From JANXQG01 sp963804375 (lineage in GTDB: Bacteria > Planctomycetota > Planctomycetia > Pirellulales > Thermoguttaceae), in NCBI GenBank assembly GCA_963804375.1, contig CAWDQE010000016.1, forward strand, positions 111,369 to 175,368: a stretch of 64,000 nt of DNA. Reading direction: 5' to 3'. Within the stretch, counting starts at the first letter, position 1. Each line of letters begins with the position of its first letter. Shown one piece after another: positions 18,877 through 28,136 of the stretch. A program made the translations under genes and the position numbers. The notes beneath the pieces were generated by a model that was given only the letters and a program-made list of their open reading frames with translations, did no database searches and was not told the DNA's origin.

Positions 18877-20026
18877 TCAACGGCTGATTTTGCAGTTGGG
18901 CAGGGCCCGCTGGAGCTTGGCGACGCCAGCATCGGTGACGTGGGTGGTTCTGAGTCCCAAACTTTCGAGTTGGCTCAAGCCTGCAAGGTGTGCCAGTCCT
19001 GCGTCCGTGATTTTGGTGCGATTGAGTTCCAGCCTTTCGAGTTGAGTCAACCCTGCAAGCTGTGCCAGCCCTGCATCCGTAATCTTGGTACTATTGAGCC
19101 ACAGGCATCGGAGTTGAGTCAGCCCCGCGAGACGTGCTCAGCCCTCCATCGGTGATCTGGGTGTTAGCGAGCCACAACCAATAGAGTTGTGTCAGCCCTG
19201 CAATATGTGCTAGACCTTCATCCGTGATTTTGGTACCGTCGAGTTCAAGGCATTGAAGGTGAGTCAGCCCTCGAAGGTGTGACAGCCCTGCATTCGTGAC
19301 TTTGGTGTTGTTGAGTCCCAGCCTGTGGAGTTGTATCCGTTCTGCAAGGTGTGCCAGCCCAGTATCCGTGATCTGGGTGCTGTCGAGCGATAAACCTTGG
19401 AGTTGGTTGAGCCGCGAAATTTGTGCCAGCCCTGCATCCGTGATCGTGCTGCCGTTGAGTTCCAACGCTTCGAGTTCGGGCAGTCCTGCAAGACGGGTCA
19501 GCCCAGCATCTGTGACCTGCGTGTTGACACAACGAACGTGCGAGAAGAAGTCGTCCCCGAGCAGATTCCGCAACCAAGCTGGTCCTGGCGGTCTTGCATT
19601 TGGATGGACGGAGAAAACGTCGGACGCATCGCATTGATAATCATACCAGACGAACCCGCCCGGTATCCTATTCTCATCCACGACTTCCCGTTGCTTCTCC
19701 GCCCTCTTCATCTCCACCGCCAGCCAACTACATGGAATGGCCACGAACACGACGAAAACCAGCAGCGAGCGGATACTGAACTGAAATCGCCGATGGAAGA
19801 GCAAGGCGACGGCAAACCACCCGAGCATAACCAGCATCGCCACGCCTACGCCCGCCACGGCAGTGAGGACTGCGTAGCCCTTGTGCCAAGCCAGCCAACC
19901 GAAGCGTTCCGAGAGCCACAGAAGCACCTCGACCGCCAGCAGCGCGATCACGAAGTGACCGGGCGTGAGGTGATACCAGCGGACGCTGGGCTTCCGCACG
20001 GCGGGTTGTGGTTCGGTTACGCTCAT
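18877..20026 (-). CDS. LRR membrane protein with one frameshift
   Basis: An LRR paralogue starting MSVTEPQPAVRKPSVRWY at 20026, with three hydrophobic segments (residues about 22-110), an LRNLLGDDFFSHV linker and repeats of the ITDAGLAxLxxLxQLxxLxL type. The first frame ends at 19091, but repeats continue in the next frame (TKITDAGLAQLAGLTQL and so on) to a proper cap, QRALPNCKISR, with stop at 18877. One extra base around 19138-19141 explains this. Full length would be about 382 residues. It lies upstream of the broken SUMF1 gene, the same pair order as at 4895-6627. Confidence 0.75.
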
Positions 20027-21273
20027 GTCATGTTGCTTGACGCTGCCAACAGTTCTTTCGCTGCCGTTAGTGCCGGTATGAACGGTCCCCGGCCTATCCT
20101 CCGGCTTTGGGTGCGGCACACCACCCACTCTAGCCTCATGCCGTTGTTTCGTCAAAGGCGAAGCGGCTGAAATGCCCAATAAGGGTGGCGAGTGTGCCCC
20201 GTACGTCTCCATTATCCCTGCTCTCGACGCGCACCGCCAGCCCCAACCTTCGGCCCGCGCTGGCATGGTTCGGGCCGCCCGCCAGAGATTGAGGCAGAAA
20301 ACGATCCGGGGACGAAGGCCAGCGAACGGCACGTGTTTTGCTAATCGCCAGTCGCTTCGATGAGTAGCCACTGAGCGCGGAGACGCGATTACGGTCATTT
20401 TGTCCTGAACGGCGACTCGCTGGCACGGCCATAGGTCGGCCCCGAGCCCATGACCATCGCGGGCGCTGTGCCAGCTTGCTATCGCCCGTTTGGGCCGGGC
20501 ACTCATGCGGGGGGATCTGGCCAACGGCGTCCGCACCTGTCATAGAGCCCGCATCTATGTCGGTAATGTTCACCTGCGAACTGACCTTCACTCGGATTCT
20601 GATATCGAGCGTGACGGCATGGTCAACAGGGCGGGCTTGCAGCTGGTCGGGGGCATGTCTACGGCGGACGGCGCGATAGGCGACGGAGAAGCCGATTGAA
20701 TAGAGGAACACGACGAGTGGAAAGGCGTCGTCACTGTCACGATAAGCTGGTTGAGCCGGGAGCGCAACCCCAAGATTTGAGAGGGCGATACGTTTGAAGA
20801 TCGTCTGAGCGTTCAGACTTTTCGGGCAGCAGATGGCGGCCAGGGCCAATTCACCAGACCCGTAATCGACTGCCAACCGTTGGCACTCACCGCGCGGCAG
20901 CTCGACGCCCGTCGCCCTACGCTCTCTGTTGCCCTATCCGCTGCCCAAGACCACGGCCGCTCAGCTTGCCCAGCCCTCGATCCTGGTGGGCGTGCTTCGC
21001 ACGGGCAGGGGATGCTTGGCCGCGCATCGGCGGCAGAGGCTCCCACGCGTTCACAGAGGCCCGATCGCCGGGAGGTGGCCTCTGCCTCAGCCAGGCCGCC
21101 AGCCTCGCCTATGCGCCAATGGGCCTATGCGGGCAGCAGGATCGCTTCGTGTTGTGCTCCTATTTGCAATCTGCGAGGCCATTCGACCCTCGCGGACACC
21201 GACGAGATAGGATGAATGTTCGTCTCCTTGGCAGCTAACCCCCGAGACACACTCAACTGACGTATAACTCTGG
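20027..21273. other. Gene-poor stretch between cassette and element A right part
   Basis: I find no protein-like gene here. The longest frames (about 245 codons on -, 20136-20876) have biased composition and overlap the LRR leader. Bases 20925-21035 contain a degenerate copy of a roughly 100-base unit repeated at 22021-22087 and 22131-22222. A short dispersed repeat around TGCCAACGGTTGGCAGTC lies near 20867-20887. Two copies of CCTATGCG are at 21108 and 21124. Confidence 0.45.
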
Positions 21274-22219
21274 TCACCTCTGCCAATCGTCCGGGGTCAA
21301 TACTTTCCGGTTGCTGACGCTGACCGCAAAAGCGGCCGCGCGTGTGTAATCCAAGGATACCCCAAAGTCCAACGTGATGGTTCGCGCAGTCTGTTTAACA
21401 GCTCCGTGCCACACTCGCTGCACTTTGCACTGAGCGCAGTGCGCTCCCCAGCATTTGTCCCGCATCATCAAATACAGCGGCGCTGATATCGTAATTGACG
21501 TTGTCGAATTCAGTCACTCCAACTTGAATGTCGGCCTTGAGGCACTCACTCTTGTCCAGGTAAAAGTTAATCGAACCAAGATGTACCAAATGATACGTAT
21601 TCCCTTTCCACGTAACGCCAGCCGACTGGACAAACAGTGGGATCGAAACCCCCATTTTCAAGGGCACGATTTTCGGGACGGCAACCGCGCGTTGCTGCGT
21701 TTGCTCTGGCTCGTTGGCGGCCATGCCAAGGAGGCCTTGGGTGGCCAGCGCCACAGCACGCATACGGCCAAAAGATGTTGTGTTGTCATCGTAGGTCTCC
21801 TATCAAGATATCGTAGCCTTTCAACCCCTGGGGCACGCCGAGGAGTCAAGTCGAACGGTACGACTGCTATTTTACCTCGCCCCTGCGGAAAGGTCAAACG
21901 CCCCGGGGCTGTCTACAATTGTAAACAACCGTGAAGGCGCGCACCGCACCGATTCCCTGGCCACCTGCGTTCGCATACCGCGCGGGCCGGTTTTGCAGGG
22001 CACTTTGGGGCCTATGCGCGTCCCTATGCGCCCAGCCCTCGATCATGGTGAACTCCGCGGGGCAGAGGGTCGGTGGTCGCGCATAGGGGCCCCTATGCGA
22101 ATCTCGTTGCCCTATGTGCCACCTCTCCAGCCTACGCGCTGCCCCAGCCAATCCGCCCAGCTCTGTCAATCCTGGTCGGCGTGCTGGGGACAGGCAGAGG
22201 GAAAGTGGCCGCGCATAGG
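21108..22219. repeat. Iteron-like CCTATGCG cluster with a 20-bp palindrome
   Basis: Exact copies of CCTATGCG (either strand) occur at 21108, 21124, 22011, 22023, 22080 (inverted), 22092 and 22212 (inverted); near copies are at 22111 and 22131. The pair at 22080-22099 forms a perfect palindrome, CGCATAGGGGCCCCTATGCG. Six of the nine fall within 210 bases downstream of the element A helicase. Chance expectation for an 8-mer in this span is well below one. A replication origin, a recombination site or a repeated regulatory RNA are all possible. Confidence 0.6.
21274..21789 (-). pseudogene. Secreted hypothetical protein, two frameshifts
   Basis: The likely start is ATG 21789, seven bases after AGGAGA, giving the signal-peptide-like MTTQHLLAVC. 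The frame must shift near 21755-21770 to reach AVALATQGLLGMAANEPEQ. The body reads VPKIVPLKMGVSIPLFV, TYHLVHLGSINFYLDKSEC, VNYDISAAVFDDAGQMLG. A second shift near 21445-21455 is needed to reach CKVQRVWHGAVKQTARTITL and the C-terminus FAVSVSNRKVLTPDDWQR. With both repaired it would be a secreted protein of about 170 residues of unknown function. The lesions may be decay or sequence errors. Confidence 0.55.
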
Positions 22220-22496
22220 GGCTGACCGCGGAGCCAAGGCCCATCCCCCTTGTGGCCTTCTTGGACACGCGTAGCGCACGATAGGAACCGCTCAGCGCCT
22301 GGGAGCCATCCTGAGCCCAGAAAGCCCTCCACGCGCGCCTGGGGCGCTCAGGAGGGCACGCAGCGGGGGCACCGTGCGGCACCTGTGCCGCGATCAAAAG
22401 CGTCCAGTTCGATCATGACGACCACGATAAACCTTTTGGTTCGGAAGTCCTGGGATGACCTTCGGTTTCGTGCAGCTACCGTAAATGAACTCTGAA

Positions 22497-22637
22497 CCCT
22501 GTCCCGGAACAATCTTGTCTTTCGGTGATCTACGGACTAACTATGTCCCTGTCCCGTTCCTATTACATAGGGAACGGGACAGGGTACATATCAACTATGT
22601 CCGACCTTAACCGGGACAAGGTGGGACAATCTCGGAC
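22497..22637. repeat. GGGACA-type repeats and 14-bp inverted repeat, candidate element A origin
   Basis: CCCTGTCCCGTTCC (22547-22560) and its exact complement (22571-22584) flank a 10-base AT-rich loop. A further copy, CCCTGTCCCGGAAC, is at 22497-22510, and GGGACA or GGACA motifs recur at 22612-22635. The cluster is at the 3' end of the helicase gene, where element B carries its TTGTTCCCT array, so it is the positional counterpart of that candidate origin. A transcription terminator is the main alternative. Confidence 0.55.
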
Positions 22638-24277
22638 AGGGTTATCCCTTGATTCCAGTACGATGCTCTCCATTTACTGCCACCACGATACTCTCCGCAT
22701 ACCTCGGCGCTGCCCGAGTTGGAAAGTGCTGCCAGATGCCGGGCAACAGTCGGCCGACGCATGGGGATATGTTCCATCAGCTTGCTCAGGGTTATACCTT
22801 CCTTGCCGCCGTGCTGGGAGAGCGCGTTCAGTACCCTCTGCCGCTCATCCATTTCTTTCAGGGCCGCCGCGTCAACCTTGGCCGTCACCTTGCCATGCGC
22901 CGCCTCCGCCTGGGTCTGCACCGTCACTTCCCACTTCTTACCGCTGAAGTCCTCGGCCATGACGCCCTCATCGATGTCGACCGAATAGGTGCCGTTAAAC
23001 CCTGCGCTGCCGCCCGTTGTGAGCCAAAGCTGATGTTTACCTGTCCCAGGCTCATAATCGGCCCTACGCGCGATCAGGAGCCACTGGCGGGCAAATTCGC
23101 CGAACCCGGCAAACGCCAGATCTCCGAGTTCGGCGGGCTCGTGCGTCTGGAACATGCTGCCGTTGCGGCCAGCCTTCATGCCCGCGTGCTTGACCGTGTG
23201 GTGCGCGAACACTGGGGTAGCACCTGCGGCCAGGCAGGCCTCCGTGATCTTCGACAGGACCTCGCCCATATCGAACACGTTCGACGCGCTGGCCTTGGCG
23301 TTGCCCTTCAAAAGGCTGGTGTAGGCAGGGTCGAAAATGATCACCTTCAAGTTCCGCCTCTTGATGAACGCGGTCACGGCAGCAATATCTCCGTCGGCGC
23401 TCAGCTTGGGCGTGGCGAACTGGAGGTACACCTGGACCTCCGCTGGCTTGCGGTTCTTCGATGCCAAGATATTTCGGACCGTCGTTGCCACGGTCGGGGC
23501 ATTGCTCTCGCCTGAATACATCCCTACGGCGACGTGCTTCTCGACCCTGAACTTGGGGCTGTTTAGAAACATGGCACTCTCACCGATGCCCAGGCTCACT
23601 GCCAGATCGAGCAGGACGCTTGTCTTCAACGCCTTCTTCGGGCCGCCCACGATCATCGGCGAGCCCTCGACCAGGACGTTCTTTATCAGCCAGTTGTGCG
23701 AGTAGGTTCCCGAGGTCAGCGCTTCGAGCGATACGTCGGTGTCTTGTTGTATTTCGAATCGGGCTTCAATCTGACTCTTTATCCGCGCGACCTCCGCCCA
23801 AGCACGCGCCATCGCCGCCCCCGGTTGTTTCAACCGATCCCAGACTGCACGATCCAGCAGCAGTGCTCTGAGCCAGGCTAGCGCTTGTGGCACATCGTCT
23901 TGTCGTGGATGCGCGGCGTCTTCGGGCGGCAGCGGCAGATCAGGCGCTCGATTGTAGATCCAGCGTATGAGGTCATCCCTGTTTTGCTGATCGATCTCTG
24001 CCAGGGCCAGCATGCCAGGCAGCGGCGGTTCTGACTGGACGCGTGCCGAGAGCACCTCGTAGTCTGGTAGCTTGCCGAATTGATCGTGGTATCTGATTAT
24101 GTGGTCCCAGCAGCTTCGATAAACAGATTCGCCGGGCTTGCAAAAGTGCGCGGGCGTCAACAGCCCGTACGCAGCAGTGAATAATTCCTCGTAAGTTGCG
24201 AGGTGCTTGAGCACGTACTCGATCGTGTAGTTCGTGATCTCGACGTGGTCGTTTTGATTTGGTATATTGGAAGTCAT
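22607..24277 (-). CDS. AAA (RepA/RecA-fold) ATPase, helicase of element A
   Basis: A 556-residue protein. Residues 1-190 are helical and resemble a DnaB-like N-terminal region (YVLKHLATYEELFTAAYGLL). Residues 190-430 form a RepA-type AAA_25 domain: Walker A GGPKKALKTS, Walker B VIIFDPAY, and a conserved VFAHHTVKHAG segment. The C-terminus has a winged-helix-like block (MRRPTVARHLAALSNSG). Such ATPases are replicative hexameric helicases of plasmids and phages or their loaders. GGAG precedes the ATG. It is not related to the DUF927 helicase found at the same position in element B. Confidence 0.8.
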   Translation of the reverse strand: MTSNIPNQNDHVEITNYTIEYVLKHLATYEELFTAAYGLLTPAHFCKPGESVYRSCWDHIIRYHDQFGKLPDYEVLSARVQSEPPLPGMLALAEIDQQNRDDLIRWIYNRAPDLPLPPEDAAHPRQDDVPQALAWLRALLLDRAVWDRLKQPGAAMARAWAEVARIKSQIEARFEIQQDTDVSLEALTSGTYSHNWLIKNVLVEGSPMIVGGPKKALKTSVLLDLAVSLGIGESAMFLNSPKFRVEKHVAVGMYSGESNAPTVATTVRNILASKNRKPAEVQVYLQFATPKLSADGDIAAVTAFIKRRNLKVIIFDPAYTSLLKGNAKASASNVFDMGEVLSKITEACLAAGATPVFAHHTVKHAGMKAGRNGSMFQTHEPAELGDLAFAGFGEFARQWLLIARRADYEPGTGKHQLWLTTGGSAGFNGTYSVDIDEGVMAEDFSGKKWEVTVQTQAEAAHGKVTAKVDAAALKEMDERQRVLNALSQHGGKEGITLSKLMEHIPMRRPTVARHLAALSNSGSAEVCGEYRGGSKWRASYWNQGITLSEIVPPCPG

Positions 24278-24308
24278 AGTTGCATCTCCTTGATGCCGTT
24301 GCTTGCCA

Positions 24309-24373
24309 CCGATTTGCGCTCGGATGGCTAAGAAATTGAATCACTCTGCCGGGCCGATCACCTCGATCGGCCC
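24309..24373 (-). promoter_or_regulatory. Conserved leader and hairpin between HTH gene and helicase, element A
   Basis: Between the stop of the small HTH gene and the helicase start lies a hairpin, GGGCCGAT (24351-24358) with ATCGGCCC (24366-24373). Nearby at 24309-24331 is a 23-base block that matches 43464-43486 of element B with two mismatches. A hairpin also occupies this position in element B. No T-run follows, so attenuation or mRNA processing is more likely than simple termination. Confidence 0.45.
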
Positions 24374-24382
24374 GTGCTGTTC

Positions 24383-24598
24383 TTATAGGCCCGCAGTTTC
24401 TTTGGGCTGCTCCGCTTTCGGCGACTTGCTCGCGAGGCGGGCTTTTATGTTCGCCACGTCCTCGGGGCCGAAAACTCGACGGCCCGAGATTCTCAGGCGA
24501 GGCTCCGGGACCAGGCCGTGGCACAAAAGGTACTCGATTCGATAAGCTTTGCAGTTCAGCAAGGCTGCAACGTCACGTAAGCTCATTTGTTGTTCCAT
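24383..24598 (-). CDS. Small HTH (excisionase-like) protein, element A
   Basis: A protein of about 71 residues with a MerR/excisionase-type helix-turn-helix: MSLRDVAALLNCKAYRIEYL, then LVPEPRLRISGRRVFGPEDV, the typical wing with a basic GRRVF turn. The paralogue at 43535-43762 has the same size and motif, and both precede the helicase gene. It may be a recombination directionality factor or the module's transcription regulator. I chose ATG 24598 (MEQQMSL), preceded by GGAG, over a TTG at 24610. Confidence 0.75.
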   Translation of the reverse strand: MEQQMSLRDVAALLNCKAYRIEYLLCHGLVPEPRLRISGRRVFGPEDVANIKARLASKSPKAEQPKETAGL

Positions 24599-24780
24599 GG
24601 GATTCTCCAAGGGTTGTTCGCCACGCCCGACGTGGGCGCGTGGCGATCGGGTGATTGCCGCAAGGTGCGGCTGAACTAGGAAAACGACCGAGATGGCGGA
24701 AAGGGCCGCCTAAAGGTCAAGCAAGTAAGAAGTCAGAAGTTATGCCCGTGGTCACACGAGGCTACTTACGATCTTACCAT

Positions 24781-24907
24781 GTGGGCCGGTTGGCGCAATA
24801 GCCCTCGTCTGATTTTTTCACCACCATCGCTAGGCCCACCACCGGCAGGCACGTCAGCACTGCGTAGCCCGTGTGCCATGCGGACCAACCGGGCCGATCG
24901 GAGAGCC
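24781..24907 (-). pseudogene. LRR gene fragment (N-terminal region)
   Basis: The gap between the HTH gene and the next LRR gene holds a short decayed piece. Translated on -, it gives LSDRPGWSAWHTGYAVLTC and a following VVGLAMVV, matching the conserved LSERFGWLAWHKGYAVLT segment of the intact LRR paralogues. No start or repeats remain. The rest of the 24599-24951 gap shows nothing coding. Confidence 0.55.
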
Positions 24908-24951
24908 GGTGCATAAAGATTCTTTACTTCCAGGTTCATCGGATATTTCGA

Positions 24952-26115
24952 CTAGTTCCACGCGGTCCCTCTTCTTTGCTTGGATGATCTAAGAGTATCG
25001 TCGTAGGGATCACGGGTTCCATCGTGAATGAGAACGCGGGGCAGAGCCTCTCTCAGGCGTGAGCGGGCACTCTCACTGATCGTCTCTGGGACTACGAGGA
25101 CACGGAGGTTAGGCAATTTCGCAAGTTGCTGCAATCCGACGTCGGTAATCCTTGTCTTGTCGAGATCCAGTGTTTCGATACTCGGGACGCCTTCCAAGGA
25201 GATCAAGCCCGCGTCCGTAATAGATGTGTTCCAAAGATCCAGTTCCTTGAGGTGTTTAAGATGTTTCAAGTGGGTGAGTCCCGCGTCCGTAATCTGCGTT
25301 CCACTCACATCCAACAGTCGCAACTCTTTCAGTTCCGAGATGGCGGTCATCCCCTTGTCCGTGATCTTCGTTTCAAGAAGATCCAGAACTCGAAGCCTGG
25401 CCAAAGGGCATAGTGCGGATACACCTGCGTCGTCGATTCGCGTCGCACTCAGGTCCAACACGGTGAGATTTGCCATACCTTGCAGATGCATAAGGCCCGA
25501 TCCGCTGATGGAGGTTGCCTCAAGCGACAAGTATTTCAGGCGAGTCAGATTCTTCAGATGCTCCAACGCGGCATCGTCGATTCCGCCGTAGCCGAGAAAC
25601 AGACATTCCAACTTGCGAAGGCCGTCAAGACGCGAGAAAGTGTCGCGATCGACTTGGAGATTTGCGGCGCACAGGATCCGCAAGTTCGGCAAGGCGTCTA
25701 CGCAAGCAAAGCCTTTGGGCCCTACTCGAAACGCAAAGTCCACGTGAGCAAAATCATCGTATCCGAAGATGGCCCGCCACCAGTCGGGTTTCGGTGGATC
25801 TGAGTACGACGGAGATGCCGTGTGGGGAGGATCGTCATCCTCGACAATCACCGACGAGGTAAGAATAGGATCGCCATCCATCGTGGCAATCGGCCAGACG
25901 TGGTAGTCGTTCAAGTCCGCGAACGGCTCCGAACGAAAGTCGCAGTACAGCACGCCACCTTCCCTGGTGATCGTTTCAATCGCCTTCTGCTGCCGCAGTA
26001 GCCGCTGCATCCTCGGCGTAAGCCAGACGAAGGCAATCGCACAGACAGCGAAGAACACCAGCAGCGATCGGAGGCTGAACTGGAACCATCGGCGTTGGGG
26101 TTTTGCTGCTTCCAT
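24952..26115 (-). CDS. LRR membrane protein
   Basis: A 387-residue protein of the same overall type, with a shorter N-terminus (MEAAKPQRRWFQFSLRSLLV), one transmembrane segment (residues about 15-34), a 130-residue linker containing WWRAIFGYDDFAHVDF, and about eight leucine-rich repeats (ITDAGLTHLKHLKHLKELDL) capped by REALPRVLIHDG. The frame is intact. It differs from the MSVTEPQ group in having a single membrane segment and more divergent repeats. Confidence 0.8.
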   Translation of the reverse strand: MEAAKPQRRWFQFSLRSLLVFFAVCAIAFVWLTPRMQRLLRQQKAIETITREGGVLYCDFRSEPFADLNDYHVWPIATMDGDPILTSSVIVEDDDPPHTASPSYSDPPKPDWWRAIFGYDDFAHVDFAFRVGPKGFACVDALPNLRILCAANLQVDRDTFSRLDGLRKLECLFLGYGGIDDAALEHLKNLTRLKYLSLEATSISGSGLMHLQGMANLTVLDLSATRIDDAGVSALCPLARLRVLDLLETKITDKGMTAISELKELRLLDVSGTQITDAGLTHLKHLKHLKELDLWNTSITDAGLISLEGVPSIETLDLDKTRITDVGLQQLAKLPNLRVLVVPETISESARSRLREALPRVLIHDGTRDPYDDTLRSSKQRRGTAWN

Positions 26116-26625
26116 ACCCTCAGTATACCACCGCCAGCGATGGTATGGGCCAACCCGAGCACCAGACCACTAGGCCGCCGCAGGGGTGTGGCCGGGCGAT
26201 CTCTCACTTCGCTGGCGGCGGCACCGGTGAGACCGACCGCGGCTTCCTGCCCCGCACCGCGTGAGTCAGCAGCGTGCCCACCGACGCAAGCCACACGGCC
26301 AGCGCGGCGATGTTGGGCCAGTAGGGGCGTACTTCATCGACGAGCAAAGAGCCACCGATTTCTCCATCCTTGCAGCCGTCAATTTGCAGGACCTTCTTCA
26401 ATTCGCCGAGCGTAATCGTGTCGGTACGGAGGAACCGCACACTTCCATCTGCCATCACGACATGGACCACGGTGCGGCCAGCGAAGATGTTGAAAAACCC
26501 GTTAAGGCGTCCGTGGTCGCTCTTCACCGTCAAGGTAGCCGGCTCTGCCTCGTGCCCTCCAAGGGCGTCGAGCGAAAAGTCCCTCGGTTTAGTCCAGGTT
26601 ATGCCTGAGTCGTGTAGCTCGATAA

Positions 26626-28136
26626 TTTGACTGTATCTTGACCTTGAGCAGTTGTAAGTATTTTGGTAATAAGCCTTTCCGTGAATTGTATTTCAAGGAA
26701 AGGAGCAGCCGATGGAACGGCGTTTTGAACTCCGATTGGAGGAGCTTTTGGAGGATGCAGTACTGGATCCCCGAATACCGGAAGGGATGCTGGATCGCTT
26801 GGAACGGTTCATCAAGCCCTATGTGGCGATCATGGAGAGCCCCGCGCAGGAGCAGCATCTGTGGGAGTACGTGGCTGGCCTGTTCTCGGACGTGAAGCGG
26901 AAGAACGCGGAGACCATTGCCTATTTCCACGACCAGGATCGACAAGCGTTGCAGAAGTTTATTGGGCAGTCGCTCTGGGACGATGGACTGTTGATCGAGG
27001 AGTTGTCGCGGCAGGTCGGCGCGGAGTTGGGCGAGTCCGATGGCGTGCTTGTTTTCGATCCGTCGGCCTTCAGAAAACAAGGCAAGGACTCGGTGGGCGT
27101 GGCACGGCAGTGGTGTGGCCGTTACGGGAAGATCGACAACTGCCAGGTGGGCATTTATCTCGGTTACGTTTCGCGAAAGGAGCACGCCTTGGTGGACGTG
27201 CGGCTTTATCTGAACAAGGACTGGGCGAAGGACAAGGCGCGGCGGAAGAAGTGCGGTGTCCCCGAAGAGATTCGTTTCCAAACGCGCCATGCCCTGGCCT
27301 TGGAGATGCTTGCCGAACACAAGGCAATACTGCCTCACGCTTGGATTGCCGGAGACGACGAAATGGGGCGTAGCTCGGCATTTCGCCGGGATTTGCGGGC
27401 TCTGGGAGAACAGTATCTGCTCGCGGTGCCGTCGAACACTTTGGTGCGCGATCTGGAAGCAAAGACGCCTGAGTACTCTGGTCGCGGACCTCGTCCCAAG
27501 GTTCCTTTTATGCGTGTGGATCGTTGGCGCGAGGCGTTGCCTGAGAACGCTTGGATAACGATCGATGTGCGCGATGCTTCCAGAGGTCCACTGACAGTGC
27601 AGGCCGTGAAGACACGAGTCCAGGCGAAGACCGATCGGCGCCGCAACGGTCCGGAAGAAGTGCTGGTGATTCTGCGGGAAAAGCAGAGTGATGGAACGAT
27701 GAAGCACGATTACTATCTCTCGAATGCCCTGCCCGAAACGGCTCTGTCGGAGTTTGCCCGCGTGGCCAAAGCCGAGCATCGGATCGAGGAATGCTTGGGA
27801 CGCGCCAAGAGCGATGCCGGGCTGGCCCAGTATCAGGTTCGCAACTGGATTGGATGGCACCACCATCAAACACTCTCGCTGCTGGCGACGTGGTTTCTGA
27901 CGCAAGAAGACCGGCGGGGGAAAAAAATACACACCGGCTCTCACGGTCCCGAGGGTCCGCGAGATCATTGCAGCGCTGTTATGCGGCGTTCTCGATTGCA
28001 ACTCTCCCGGCTACATCAAACGCAAGAACAACCGCATCTCAGAGCGTAACGAACTCGCCTACGCCTACCACTGGAAATCACTTAACCGCTTGCCTCCCTT
28101 GAGGTTCAATCAACGGACATAACGGATACAGTCAAA
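26626..28136 (+). mobile_element. IS701-family insertion sequence
   Basis: A 1511-bp insertion with 12-bp terminal inverted repeats (TTTGACTGTATC at 26626-26637; GATACAGTCAAA at 28125-28136), flanked by a 4-bp direct repeat ATAA (26622-26625 and 28137-28140). Four-base target duplications are typical of IS701. It carries one transposase gene oriented opposite to the interrupted DUF1559 gene. The intact ends and perfect target repeats suggest a fairly recent insertion. Confidence 0.92.
26712..28122 (+). CDS. IS701-family DDE transposase, frameshift at an A7 run
   Basis: The transposase has an N-terminal helical region (GLFSDVKRKNAETIAYFHDQ), then DDE-type blocks: VLVFDPSAFRKQG (first Asp), IAGDDEMGRSSAFRRDL (second Asp) and AEHRIEECLGRAKSDAGLAQ (Glu). 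The first frame ends at 28049 after a mismatched tail. At 27921-27927 there are seven A residues after GGGGG; reading one base fewer gives GKKYTPALTVPRV and the expected C-terminus (HWKSLNRLPPLRFNQRT) with stop at 28120-28122, just before the right inverted repeat. This may be slippage-controlled expression, an inactivating insertion or a homopolymer error. Confidence 0.88.

Noticed and set aside
20136..20876. 246-codon open frame on -
   Set aside because: It overlaps the LRR leader and repeat DNA, has no recognisable domain, and competing frames on + are equally open.
26589..28001. 470-codon open frame on - opposite the IS701 transposase
   Set aside because: It is a shadow of the transposase codon pattern; it has no start signal or known motif, while the + frame has all DDE blocks.
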